64,000 nt of DNA from Trichosanthes cucumerina (GCA_036507285.1 CM071845.1:4216001-4280000), one strand, 5' to 3'; counted from the first letter of the stretch, positions 48,592 through 59,493 are shown. Notes: generated by a model from the letters alone, not told the origin. A program made the numbers and translations.

Positions 48592-48862
48592 TACATCTAC
48601 TAGAAAATATGAATCTGTATATGAAAAGCTCAAGAAAAAAAGAAGAGAAGAAAAATTGATTGAATCTCAAAAAAGTATTCTCGATAAATTTGTTATTAGA
48701 AGTAAAAGTAACAAAACTGATAAAATAATAGAAGAAATGATAGGTATAGACAAATTGAAAGATGAAACAAAAATAGTTGAATGTCTCTCCATCAAAATTT
48801 TATCGAAGGTCTCATATCATCTTGAACCAAACACTTATTCTCGTTATCTCTCTAATATTTAA
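48592..48862 (+). pseudogene. hAT transposase N-terminal fragment (ZMYM1/DUF4371 type)
   Basis: The plus strand reads RKYESVYEKLKKKRREEKLI, ESQKSILDKFVI and then a lysine-rich stretch, ending in a stop after SRYLSNI. K(Y/H)xSGYEKLKKKRRxExLxxSQKGxxDKF is the usual N-terminus of plant hAT proteins annotated as zinc finger MYM-type 1-like. The fragment is about 85 residues, whereas a full transposase has 700-800. Only the start of the gene survives. The duplicated peptide-gene unit begins immediately after it. Confidence 0.65.
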
Positions 48863-49182
48863 AAATGCATGGAAAAGTTGAAGTAATTTCTCCAATATTC
48901 TCGTCGTTTAACCAAACACTTAATTCTTTGTTTGTAAAGTTCCAAGTGTAATCCATGCATGGAGGACATTAACGTATACAGTGCAAAATGTTGTTTCTTT
49001 TAATTTTCGTCAGTTGCGCCAAACTATTATCTTATCCACTAAGTAATTGGTAATATATTTATATATATATATATACATGGAAGATCAAACATTATCCCAA
49101 TATATTTTATATTTTTTCCCAGAAAATTTACAAAACATTATATACATCAATGCCATATGTCACAATTTTATTTACAATTGCG

Positions 49183-49195
49183 CATTATAAATTGG
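49183..49195 (+). promoter_or_regulatory. TATA box of peptide gene 3
   Basis: GCGCATTATAAATTGGG about 90 bases before the ATG. Relative to gene 4 the leader lacks about 23 bases between TATAAATTG and ACAGTTTCAG. Confidence 0.55.
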
Positions 49196-49275
49196 GTGAC
49201 AGTTTCAGTTTCAGTTTCAGTTTCCTAATTGTATTATATTTTTAATTTTACGATCGAATATCAAATTAAACTTTA

Positions 49276-49739
49276 ATGGGTAGCCATAGAATTTTCTCAG
49301 TTTTTCTCCTTTCATGCTTTCTCCTTCTCTTTCTCTCTCCTGGTACTCCAATTCTTTCTTATCTAATTTCTTTTCTCTCTTTTTCTTTTTTATTTTCATA
49401 CCCTCAATTATCTGTTTTGTTTGCTTTTTTTTTTCTTTAAGGATTTGGAGCTGAAGTGATGGTAACTGTGGAACATGGACCTTCTCTTACTCCAAAAAAG
49501 GTAATTTAGTACTTTTGATTATCTCTCCAATTGGTCGAAGAAGAAATGTGTGTATATATATGACTTTGACCGTATTTTATTGTATTAATATGTATATTTT
49601 GTGTTTTTTTGTTCGAAAGGAAAGTGTAGGAAAATCAAAAAATACGATGGTTGAAGCGTCGGATTATCGCGATCCAGGACCAAATCGCCCTGTAATGGTT
49701 GAGAATCATAGGGTCCCTGCTTCTTCTACAAATGCTTAA
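49276..49739 (+). CDS. Secreted peptide precursor, gene 3 (DYRDPGPN type)
   Basis: Exons 49276-49342, 49442-49500 and 49620-49739, with introns of 99 and 119 bp, the same lengths as genes 1 and 4. The product has 81 residues. Signal peptide and spacer are identical to gene 1. The C-terminal exon differs: VEASDYRDPGPNRPVMVENH then RVPASSTNA, against VDAS..MARNHRVPIPPTNA. The core DYRDPGPNRPVM is unchanged. Changes fall right after the putative peptide and replace the PIPP with PASS. The ORF that starts inside intron 2 overlaps exon 3 and is only a partial view of this gene. Role inferred as a secreted, possibly sulfated signal. Confidence 0.8.
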
Positions 49740-50359
49740 ATAATTGATTCGATCAATTATCATCTTTATCTGTAAAATCTAGGCATGGAGTTCGACATAT
49801 AATTACGTTTGTTACTCTTTTTAAGTGTAATAATCCATGTATACATGGAGTTGATAGAAGAGTGTATCTCTCTCTTTTTTTAGTTTTAAGTGTTATTTAC
49901 TATTTGTCTCCCTATGTGTAATCCATACATATATACATCTATATAATATGTTGAGTTTAAAATAAAAAAGTGTAACTCTTTCCCTCTAAATTTCAAGTGC
50001 ATCACTTTCTTGTTCTCTAAGTGAATGAAAATCATCCACATGCACATGAAAGTTAAACTTTTTAAGCATTAAGGTTTTGCGAATCACCGAGTTGAGACTA
50101 GCTCACTAAATTAGATAAATTATTATTATTCGATTAATTTCTTAACTTTACCATTTATGAACTAAAATATATGTGATTAAAAAATTCTACAATATGACTT
50201 CTCACTAATAACCGTTTTCGACTCCAACCAACCTCGAATCGAATGTCGGTCGTTAAAGTTTTTTGTTTCTAGCTTCGGTCGCGGTCGGTTTAGGCGGTTT
50301 GCTTATTTATTTATTATTTATAAGATATATTATAAATATATAAAAAAATTACGATTTTT

Positions 50360-50402
<43 letters not shown>

Positions 50403-50403
50403 C
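50360..50403. repeat. (TTA)n microsatellite
   Basis: About 15 TTA/ATT units. The gene 4 unit has a shorter version near 56404-56424, so it expanded after duplication. Confidence 0.92.
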
Positions 50404-50994
50404 ATATATGAGTCGGTTTGGTTGGGGTTGGGGCTACCGACCACCTCTCTTCAGCTGACTGATCGATATTTATTCGATCGATTTTAGTCGGTCGTATCGA
50501 TTTTCAATCTTTTTTTTTACTCGCCCCTAGTTATAAGGAGACTCGGGCACTTGACTATGTCAAGATCCTAAAGTCCTTTGACTTAGACATAACAATACAC
50601 TTTCACGATTATATTTTTACAAGTTGTAGTTAATCTCAAATTGATAATCTTTATCAAAATTTAGATTGTTAAAATATATTTTGTTTATGTATTTTTAAAT
50701 ATTCAAATTTAGTCGGTGTATTTTCAATCAATTTTAAATTACAATTAGTGATTATTGTTAGTTTGGAGTTAATTTTTATCCAATAACATCAATAATTTCC
50801 ATTCAAAAAAGACAAAATGTGAATTTTTTTTCAAAATTTATAGAAGAAAGAGTAATAAAAACAAATTATCTTTAGAAATTAAAGTTAACAATAAATTAAT
50901 TGTAGGGACTAGGTTTAAAATTGATTGAAAGATGTGAACTAAATTCAAATATTTGAAAGTATATAGATTAAAATAGAATAAACCTCCAATGTTG

Positions 50995-52065
50995 GGACGA
51001 AATGCAACAATAGGGTAGTTTTTAGAACTATATAAAAAAAAACAAGTTGGTTTCTAAAACTATTTACAGAAATCCTAATACGGTCGGTTGAACATTCTTT
51101 AGGACATTTTTTTTAGTTTTTATTTTTTTAAATATCAATAAAACCTATCCATTGTTATATTATTATATATTTTTAAAAAATATATAAATCAAATCATAAC
51201 TAACCATCAAATCATTTTATGATTTATTATATTTTTAAAATTTAGTCAATCATTTTATAATAATTTGACAATAATTAATTATTTAATAATTATATTTTAT
51301 TTCTAAATCCATTAAAATACATAATCAATTATTCTATCATTATACATTAATCATTTTTTATTATTTTTTTATGTTTTACAGGTTCATAATTATATTAGTG
51401 AAAAGTTTAGTCTAAGCCAAACCTAGAAGTTTATTCTATCATTCTCATTGGTAAAAAAAAAAAATATGTTATTGTGATTTATTTGTTAGAAAATATGATT
51501 TATTCTATCATTTTGATTAAATAACTCCAGTTCATAAAAATGATGATATATTTTAAATTGTTTGGTTTGATTTTAACAATTACAATAAAAGATAACTATT
51601 CTAATGAAATAAGTTTCAAGATATTTTTTATATATATAATTTTAATCACAAAAGAAGAATAGCGAAAAAATCTACAGTTGAACAAACTGAATATTTTGAT
51701 TTTATTTGATACCTTGTGGCGACAATAAAATAAAAAATTTTATGTTGGAGACTAAAAGTTTCTAAAGATATTAATAAAACATGACTAATTAATTATTGTC
51801 AAATGATTATAAAATGATAAAATAAATTTTAAAAATATAATAAATCATAAAATGATTTGATGGTTAGTTATGATTTGATTTATATTTTTTGAAAAAATAT
51901 ATAATAATATAACAATTGATAGGTTTTATTGATATTTTAATTATTCTTAAAGAGACACATTCTAATAAGACAAAAAAAAATGTACCCTATTTTTGTAAAT
52001 AGTTTTAAAACCAACTTATTTTTTGTATTTAGTTTTGAAAACTACCCTATTGTTGCATTTCACCC
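50995..52065. mobile_element. Mutator-like MITE with long terminal inverted repeats
   Basis: The left end GGACGAAATGCAACAATAGG and inverted right end GGGTGAAATGCAACAATAGG open inverted repeats that extend for 200 bases or more, through AACCATCAAATCATTTTATG. The flanking 9-base sequences CCAATGTTG and ACAATGTTG agree at eight positions. In the paralogous unit the site is unoccupied (AGCAATGGTTGCTAG near 56990-57002). Non-coding, about 1.07 kb. Confidence 0.75.
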
Positions 52066-53192
52066 ACAATGTTGCTAGAGAACCTTTCGAAATTGGATCT
52101 TTTATCGGCTGACATTAGATATGCTTTACCCCTTAACAATCTTGCTTGGGAAAAAAGGTTTATTGTTCCTATGAATTTTAGTTTAAACTATATATATAGT
52201 TTAAACACACCTGTTCGTTGTGGCTTTTTGATATGTTGGGAACCCAACCATTGTTGAATGTAGTTTAGAGGGGTTTGGGTGTTTTGTAAACTTTTTGGAG
52301 TGCTTTTATGCTTAAAACAAGTCAAGGAAAAAAGTTTTATTTTGTCTTAGTAGCGTTGTTATGCTCCTGAAATTTCGGCATAGACGGTGATGTTTGGTAA
52401 CTTTCCTAGGGAATTTGGGCCTGAAAACTAGAGTCGTTACATCGAACTTTTAAAATTATAAATTGAGTCTCTAAATTTTTTTATTGTTTTTTACAATTCA
52501 CGAATCTACTCTTGACACAATTTATTTTAGGATTTCATTAGACAAAATAAAAATTTGTATCTAATAGATCAATTAATTTTTAGAAGTTTTGAATTTGTCA
52601 GGAAAACTGATAGACACAAAATTGAAAATTCATGAACTTATTCGACACAAAACTAAAAGTTTATGGATCTTTTAAACAATTTCTTATTTGATTGTGAATT
52701 TTTCTTTAAAAAAAATCTCTATAGTTTTTCCTCTATAAATTTTTTCAATGACTCCTTAAACGATCCTTCGTGTTTTTGGGAATACATTATATCTCATGAT
52801 GAATCTTGGAGTTCAAAATCCACTTTTTTTTTATAATTGTGGTATTTCTTCTATAATTATATGATACTTCTTCTATAGTTTTTTTAAAAATTTTTTTTGA
52901 AGAAAATACTCAGAGATAGGTTTAAATTGGAGAGTTTTCCTATAGACAGTATTTTTTTTTGAAGAAAATACTTCTTCTATAGCTTTAAATTGGAGAGTTT
53001 TCCTATAGCATCTCATTTATCGCTTCTCACTATTTTGTATGTTTCTCACCTCTCATTCTTCTATAGAAGTATGTTTCTCACCCATTTTAACTTTTATTGA
53101 AAGTAGAGAGATTAAAATTTGACATTTAAAAGTAAGAACCAAAATAGAGCAAAACTTAACTAAGAACCAAAATAGAGCAAAACTTAACTATC
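52066..53192. other. Intergenic stretch with local duplications, no gene seen
   Basis: Near 52895-53010, TTTTTTTGAAGAAAATACT and AAATTGGAGAGTTTTCCTATAG each occur twice; the former resembles the LINE 3' tail. AAGAACCAAAATAGAGCAAAACTTAACT is tandemly doubled at 53133-53189. The ORF at 52069-52257 has no recognisable product. Confidence 0.5.
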
Positions 53193-53403
53193 TCTCCTAA
53201 TAATTCTGTTAATTGAGAAAATTAATATAATTAGCATGATGATTACATGTGACTCGATCTTAATCCTACGTATAAATAATAAACTTCTGTTTGTGTAAAG
53301 TCTTTATTCTTTGATTTGCATGGATGGGAGTAATTTTTTGTAGTTGATTCATTACGCATACCATTTTTTTGGATTTAATCAAATAGGGAGCTGAGAAACA
53401 TAA

Positions 53404-53986
53404 GGGCCTGTTTGGTATACAATCCAGATTCTGTTTTATGTTTTCAGATTCACTGAATTCAGTGAATATGCGTTTGTAAATGTGTTTTAAAATCTGCTTT
53501 TGGATTCTACGTGATCCAAATAGTAGAAATTCAAAAAACAACATTTTTATGTTTTCATTGTATCCAGTTCGAATTTAAAATTTTAAAATGCAGAATTATA
53601 TTGAACAAAGATCAAAATCTTAATAAATACAATATTTCATGTTATAAACTTAATTTATTTTGTTAAATTAAAACATGTATAATATAATATATAATATATT
53701 ATAAATTATATAATATAAAATGATAATTCTATATAATTTATAAAAATCATTTTCATAAATTAATTAATAATGACTTATATTCAATCTAATAATTAGTTTT
53801 GCAACTACAACTAATTTCATGATCTATAAATATATTATAGGACAAATTTTAAACAACTGTTTAGAATGAAATCAAATTTATAAATCTGCTACCAAACACA
53901 TTTCTGAAAACATGAAATACAACTCTGTTTTCATTGAATCCATTGTTTTCAAATTTCTGTTTTCAGATTGCTTACCAAACAGGCCC
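53404..53986. mobile_element. PIF/Harbinger-like MITE, 583 bp, with empty-site control
   Basis: It starts GGGCCTGTTTGGTATACAAT and ends ATTGCTTACCAAACAGGCCC, a clean terminal inverted repeat, flanked by TAA duplications (53401-53403, 53987-53989). The inverted arm at 38915-38917 has a single TTA and no insertion. Non-coding. Confidence 0.88.
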
Positions 53987-54777
53987 TAAGTTTCACAAGA
54001 TGAAATTCACTCATTTTCAAAGTAGAATAAGTAAATGTGTAGTTCCCTTAGACATCATCCTCTCATAGCCTAAGGGTGGAGAGTGGGTTTAGTTTATGAT
54101 TTGATCATAACTAAAATGTTTATTGGGTCGGTAAAGTTTTAAAAAAAATGTTGGATATGTTAATTAAGACCTATTAGTCATAAAATTAAAAGTTCAAATC
54201 CTATTAGACACAAAAGTTAAAAGTGTAAAGACCCGTCTATCTTAAAGTCTAGAGACCTATTGGACTCAAAATTAAAGGTTCAAAGATGACTTAGTAGGTA
54301 GTTTTTAAAATTTAATTAATAAATATACCACCCTTAAAAATTTAGTAACTAAATCTGTAATTTAAATGTTTCTGATAAATGTGAAAGTTGCTGCTTATTC
54401 TGCTGTAAAGTAGGTTGATTCTATGAATCTAGATAATCAGAACATTCAACCCTAATAATTCAATGCATGGAAAAGTTGAAGTAATTTCTCCAATATTCTC
54501 GTCGTTTAACCAAACACTTAATTCTTTGTTTGTAAAGTTCCAAGTGTAATCCATGCATGGAGGACATTAACTTATACAGAGCAAAATGTTGTTTCTTTTT
54601 CGTTAGTTGCGCCAAACTATTATCTTATCCACTAAGTAATTGGTAATATATTTATATATATATATATACATGGAAGATCAAACATTATCCCAATATATTT
54701 TATATTTTTTCCCAGAAAATTTACAAAACATTATATACATCAATGCCATATGTCACAATTTTATTTACAATTGCGCA

Positions 54778-54790
54778 TTATAAATTGCGG
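54778..54790 (+). promoter_or_regulatory. TATA box of peptide gene 4
   Basis: GCGCATTATAAATTGCGG about 105 bases before the ATG, followed by the ACAGTTTCAGTTTCAG leader repeats. Confidence 0.55.
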
Positions 54791-54887
54791 ATATGAACTT
54801 GAATCCTCAGACAGTTTCAGTTTCAGTTTCAGTTTCCTAATTGTATTATATTTTTAATTTTACGATCGAATATCAAATTAAACTTTA

Positions 54888-55351
54888 ATGGGTAGCCATA
54901 GAATTTTCTCAGTTTTTCTCCTTTCATGCTTTCTCCTTCTCTTTCTCTCTCCTGGTACTCCAATTCTTTCTTATCTAATTTCTTTTCTCTCTTTTTCTTT
55001 TTTATTTTCATACCCTCAATTATCTGTTTTGTTTGCTTTTTTTTTTCTTTAAGGATTTGGAGCTGAAGTGATGGTAACTGTGGAACATGGACCTTCTCTT
55101 ACTCCAAAAAAGGTAATTTAGTACTTTTGATGATCTCTCCAATTGGTCGAAGAAGAAATGTGTGTATATATATGACTTTGACCGTATTTTATTGTATTAA
55201 TATGTATATTTTGTGTTTTTTTGTTCGATAGGAAAGTGTAGGAAAGTCAAAAAATACGATGGTTGATGCGTCGGACTATCGCGATCCAGGACCAAATCGC
55301 CCTGTAATGGCTAGGAATCATAGGGTCCCTATTCCTCCTACAAATGCTTAA
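54888..55351 (+). CDS. Secreted peptide precursor, gene 4 (DYRDPGPN type)
   Basis: Exons 54888-54954, 55054-55112 and 55232-55351, introns 99 and 119 bp. The 81-residue product is identical to gene 1. In the third exon only two synonymous codon changes are visible (AAA/AAG for Lys, GAT/GAC for Asp). Exons 1 and 2 are the same. It lies in the right arm of the inverted duplication, so identity may reflect recent duplication or gene conversion. Signal peptide residues 1 to about 25, acidic/basic spacer to about 53, then DASDYRDPGPNRPV. As for gene 1, secretion is well supported and hormone function is inferred from the DYxDPxxN pattern. Confidence 0.82.
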
Positions 55352-55689
55352 TTAATTGATTAGATCGATTATCATCTTTATCGGTAAAATCCATGTATGG
55401 ACTTGATAAGTATTGCATAACTCTCTCTGAGTACTACATATAATTAAGTTTGTTTCTTTTTTAAGGGTAATAATTCATGTATGCATGGAGTTGAGAAGGA
55501 GTGTATCTCTCTCTCTTTTCTTAGTTTTAAGTGTTATTTACTCTTTGTCTCCCTTTGTGTAATCCATACATATATAATATATGGCAGAGTTTGAAATAAA
55601 AAAGGTAACTCTTTCTTTCTAAGTTCCAACTTCCAAGTGTATCGCTTTCTTGTTCTCTACGTACCTAATCATCCACATGCACACAAAAG

Positions 55690-56084
55690 CAGGGGCGAAC
55701 CCAGCTACTAATATTTGGAGGGGCCGACAAATTGTTTTAATAAATATAATTAAAAAAAAATCACGAAAGATCAATTTGAACACAACATTATGTTAGACCT
55801 AAAAAAAAGTCAAATTACGAGTTAGTCCGTAAACTTTAAATATATAATAAATTTCTAAACTTTCAATCTAATATTCTAAATAAGTTGTTAAACTTTAAGT
55901 GTATCTCGCAGAGCTCAAACCTGCGCACATGAGAAATTGATGTTGGATAAGTTAATGATGGGACAAAGCTCTATTTCAATATTTAAATTGTATTATATAA
56001 TAATATCATTATATATTGTTTTTATTTTCAAAACTATTGTCATATATTAGAGGGTACTAAATTCTTGGGGTCATTAAGATCTTG
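55690..56084. mobile_element. 395-bp insertion, possibly hAT-like
   Basis: Present only in the gene 4 unit. It begins CAGGGGCGAACCCAGC and is flanked by CACAAAAG (55682-55689) and CATAAAAG (56085-56092), an 8-bp duplication with one mismatch. The right end (AAGATCTTG) pairs poorly with the left, so the superfamily is uncertain. The unoccupied site is near 50042-50055. Confidence 0.55.
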
Positions 56085-56992
56085 CATAAAAGTTAACTTT
56101 TTAAGCACTAAAGTTTTGTGAATTATCAATTTGAGCGTAGCTCACTAAAGAGATAAATTATTATTGTTGGTTTAATTTCTTAACTTTACCATTTATGAAC
56201 TAAAATGTACGTGATTAGAAATTTCACAATATGGCTTCTTACTAATAACCATTTTTTACTCCAACCGACCCTGAACCGAACATCGATCGTTAAAGTTTTT
56301 TGTTCCTGGCTTCAATTGGTCGATCGGTCGATTTAGGTGGTTTGCTTATTTATTTATTAGCTATAAGATATAATATAAATGTATAAATTTTTTACGATTT
56401 TTGTATTATTATTATTATTATTATATAGTTCGGTTTGTTTGGGGTTATCGACCACCTCTCTACAATTGACTGATCGATGTCTATTCGATCGATTTTGGTC
56501 GGTTTTGTCGATTTTCGATCTTTTTTTGCTCACCTCTAATTATAAGGAGATTCGGGCACTTGACTATATATATCTACATCCTAAAGTCCTTTGACTTAGA
56601 CATAACAACACACTTTCACGATTATATTTCTACAAGTTGTAGTTAATCTGAAATTGATATTCTCTATTAAAATTTAGGTTATTAAAATATCATTTTAGTT
56701 CATGTATTTTTAAATATTCAAATTTAGTCTATATATTTTCAACCAATTTTAAATTAAAATTAGTGATTATGTTAGTTTGAAGTTAATTTTTATCCATTAT
56801 CAAATAACAACAATAATTTTCAGAAAAGACATCAATGTAAATATTTTTTCAAAATTTATAGAGACAATAGTAATAAAAACAAATTATCTTTAGAAACTAA
56901 AGTTAACAATTAAGTTTAAAATTGATTGAAATATGTGAACTAAATTCATATATTTGAGAGTACTATATAGATTAAAATAGAATAAACGAGCA

Positions 56993-57434
56993 ATGGTTGC
57001 TAGAACCTTTCGAAATTGGATCTTCCTTCCGGCGGGCATTAGATATGCTTTACCCCTTTCTATCAATATCATATGTGATGAGATCTTTAATTTACACCCA
57101 ACCAAGCAGTCAGATTTACTGAGACTGAATTTTTCCTTGCCTATCTTGTGGATTCTGTAGAACCACAGGAATAATAAATAGAATTTTCAAGAACAGAAAG
57201 CGACAACATTACTCAGATCTAAGACGATATTTGTATTAATGGGCTCCCCTAGAGTCATTTAAATCTAATCTCTTTGCCAATTATGAAGTTATTACTATTG
57301 TTCTCAATTGGTAAGGTTTCTTGTAATTCTCGATCTTCTATGTTTCTCACACACCTTTAACAAAGTATTCTCTTCTCAAAATAAATAAATACATACATGT
57401 TATTATAACAATTTTTTTTTTAATCTTTAACGTA
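56993..57434. other. Intergenic stretch, no gene seen
   Basis: CTTTCGAAATTGGATCTT and CATTAGATATGCTTTACCCC (57005-57060) recur at 52083-52130, another duplicated relic. No gene structure found. Confidence 0.45.
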
Positions 57435-57615
57435 ATTCTTCCCTTAGACCATAATTTCTAGGAAGGTTAAATAGGCTCTTAAGAAAATCAAGAACAAGAC
57501 ATCCCACATGGGAGAAAAGGCTTCACCGGGCAAACACACACCTCTTCTTTCTTGGCCTTAAATACGAGGTTCTCTCTATATTCACTTAACAATCTTGTTA
57601 GGGAAATAAAAGGTT
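57435..57615 (+). repeat. Recurrent module, copy 4
   Basis: AATTCTTCCCTTAGACCATA, AGGCTCTTAAGAAAATCAAG, AAGACATCCCACATGGGAGA and CTTGGCCTTAAATACGAGG match the other copies. It lies about 1.2 kb downstream of gene 5. Confidence 0.75.
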
Positions 57616-58785
57616 TTTATTGTTCCTAAGAATTTTAGTTTCAACTATATATTGTTTTAATCTTTAAACTTCAAGTACTATATTTTGTTTAGTCTTTCCA
57701 ACGACAAAAAAAAAAAAAATCAATTATGATATTGAAGTTTAAATTATATTATTATTATTATTATTAATCTTTGCACTTAAACATACAATTATTGTTCCTT
57801 CTCTAAATAAGTGTTCTGTTTGTTTTGATAACCAACAAAGAAGTATCATTGCTCAACAAACTTCCTAATTTCACAAAAATTACAAAAGTAGAACATTTTA
57901 CTTGACGACTACATAAATTAATAACTTAGCATCTTTGGTTTCTATTTTCACAAAAATAATATATTATGCCTATGAGATGTTAATTACGATATATGTGATA
58001 TATTGATAAATCGAAATGAGAGTCCTAATATTTTGTTATTATTATGTTTTTTTTTTCATTATTCCCTCAACTAAGAAAAAAAAAAGAATCCATTCCAATT
58101 AATATAGAAATGTTTGGCTTATAGTAGCATCAAAGCAAAGAGAAATTATTAGAAGATCAACCCATCGGAATATGACTCCAAGTTTTATATTATTATATAT
58201 ACAAGACGACTTTGAGAGAGAAATTACAAAACATATTTTGTATTTATATCCAACTATTATTAGATGCATACAAATTTCGAAGGTAGTCATATTGTGAATT
58301 TTTCTAGGAAAATATTGGGATAATTTCCTTTTTTTTTTATTATTTTTTAGTTAAAAATGGTAGGGATGGGAGATTGAAGTTTGGGAGGATGATAGCAATT
58401 ATCATATATGCATAGCTATACTCAAATTGAGTTTATATTATTCTTTTTTGTAAAAACCTCTAAAATAATTTCAACCCTATGCATGTAGATTACGTATTGT
58501 ATATATACTTATAGAAGGAGAGAGAGAATTATATACTCAAAACTTAGAAATAGGGTGTTACACTTTTAATTTAAGGTTGATGTATTGTAGGCATGGATTT
58601 TGAGAGACAAAGAGAGTAACACTTAGAACATAGAGAGAGAGAGAGAAATTTTTTAGTTCCATACATGAATTATTAGACTGAGGAGAGAAAGAGAGAGTTA
58701 CAATTAGAAAACTTATAAAGAGACAACTATATTAGCTAAACCAAAGTCCATGTATGGACAACACTTTTAAACGATGATGATATGA
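57616..58785. other. Downstream flank of peptide gene 5, no other gene
   Basis: From about 57965 it aligns with the gene 2 flank at 42460-43259. Repeated GAGAGAGAGA-type tracts near 58510-58700 are also seen downstream of genes 1 and 2. Nothing else recognised. Confidence 0.5.
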
Positions 58786-59399
58786 TCAATTACGCTTTTG
58801 AGGAGGAGAAGTCCTATAACGTCCAAACGCTACAGGACGATTAGGTCCTGGATCTGGATAATCCGCTACATCAACCATCATCTTCCTTGATATTCCAACA
58901 TATTCCTACGAAATTACAAATATAACAACAGCTTCACATCATCACAATTATATATATATAACTTCGAGAAAAATCAGAAATTTTCACTTGAGAACGTATA
59001 TAGCTTTTTATATATAGCATTTCAATTCTAAAAATTTTAGGAGATAAAATATTAGAGAAAAAAAAACACTAAAACCTTAATTTCAATTAGTTGTCTCCTA
59101 TCCTTTTTCATTCTTCACTGTCCTTGAAATACAATCCAAGAGAACAAAAGTACTTAATTACCTGTTCTGGGCTAAGAGATGCTGCATGTTCCACTTCTAC
59201 CATCACTTCTACCCCAAATCCTTTAAAAAAAAATCCAACAGAAGAACACAAAAAGAAATTATTTATAATGTGACTGACGATTTTTCACCATTAGATAAAG
59301 AAAGAGAAACACAAATAAGAGTATAAAGTTACCAGGAGAGAGAAAGAGAAGGAGAAAACATGAAAAGAGAAGAATTGAAAAAATTCTAGGGTTACCCAT
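58786..59399 (-). CDS. Secreted peptide precursor, gene 5 (DYPDPGPN type)
   Basis: Exons 59399-59333, 59220-59162 and 58905-58786 on the minus strand. GT-AG introns are 112 and 256 bp. The product has 81 residues. The signal peptide starts MGNPRIFSILLFSCFLLLFL. The middle is GFGVEVMVEVEHAASLSPEQ. The C-terminus is MMVDVADYPDPGPNRPVAFG then RYRTSPPQKRN. Closest to gene 2 (shared EYVGISRKM and VDVADYPDPGPNRPVA). The C-terminal extension differs most: the NHR of the other four is replaced by RYR, and the ending is basic with a shifted stop (TGA). The conserved core again supports one bioactive peptide of about 10-15 residues around the Tyr. Function inferred only. Confidence 0.8.
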
Positions 59400-59493
59400 C
59401 AGAGTTTGTGAGCTTTGGGAGGATTAGGAAAATGGTTTTCTGATAAGAGAAGGAAAATTTTCTAATGCTTCATTCACAGTTCAAATCCAAGCC

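Larger units (their letters stand above)
48864..50986 (+). repeat. Duplicated unit carrying peptide gene 3
   Basis: Aligns in the same orientation with 54465-56992, from AATGCATGGAAAAGTTGAAG to AAAATAGAATAAAC. The gene 4 unit has one extra insertion (55690-56084). The region after about 50040 has diverged more than the gene part. Confidence 0.82.
53193..55681 (+). repeat. Right arm of the inverted segmental duplication
   Basis: The reverse complement of 37220-39126. Contains peptide gene 4 and a 583-bp transposon not present in the left arm. Confidence 0.85.
54465..56992 (+). repeat. Duplicated unit carrying peptide gene 4
   Basis: Direct copy of 48864-50986, plus the insertion at 55690-56084. 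It also overlaps the inverted-duplication arm, so three copies of the core (genes 1, 3, 4) exist. Confidence 0.82.
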
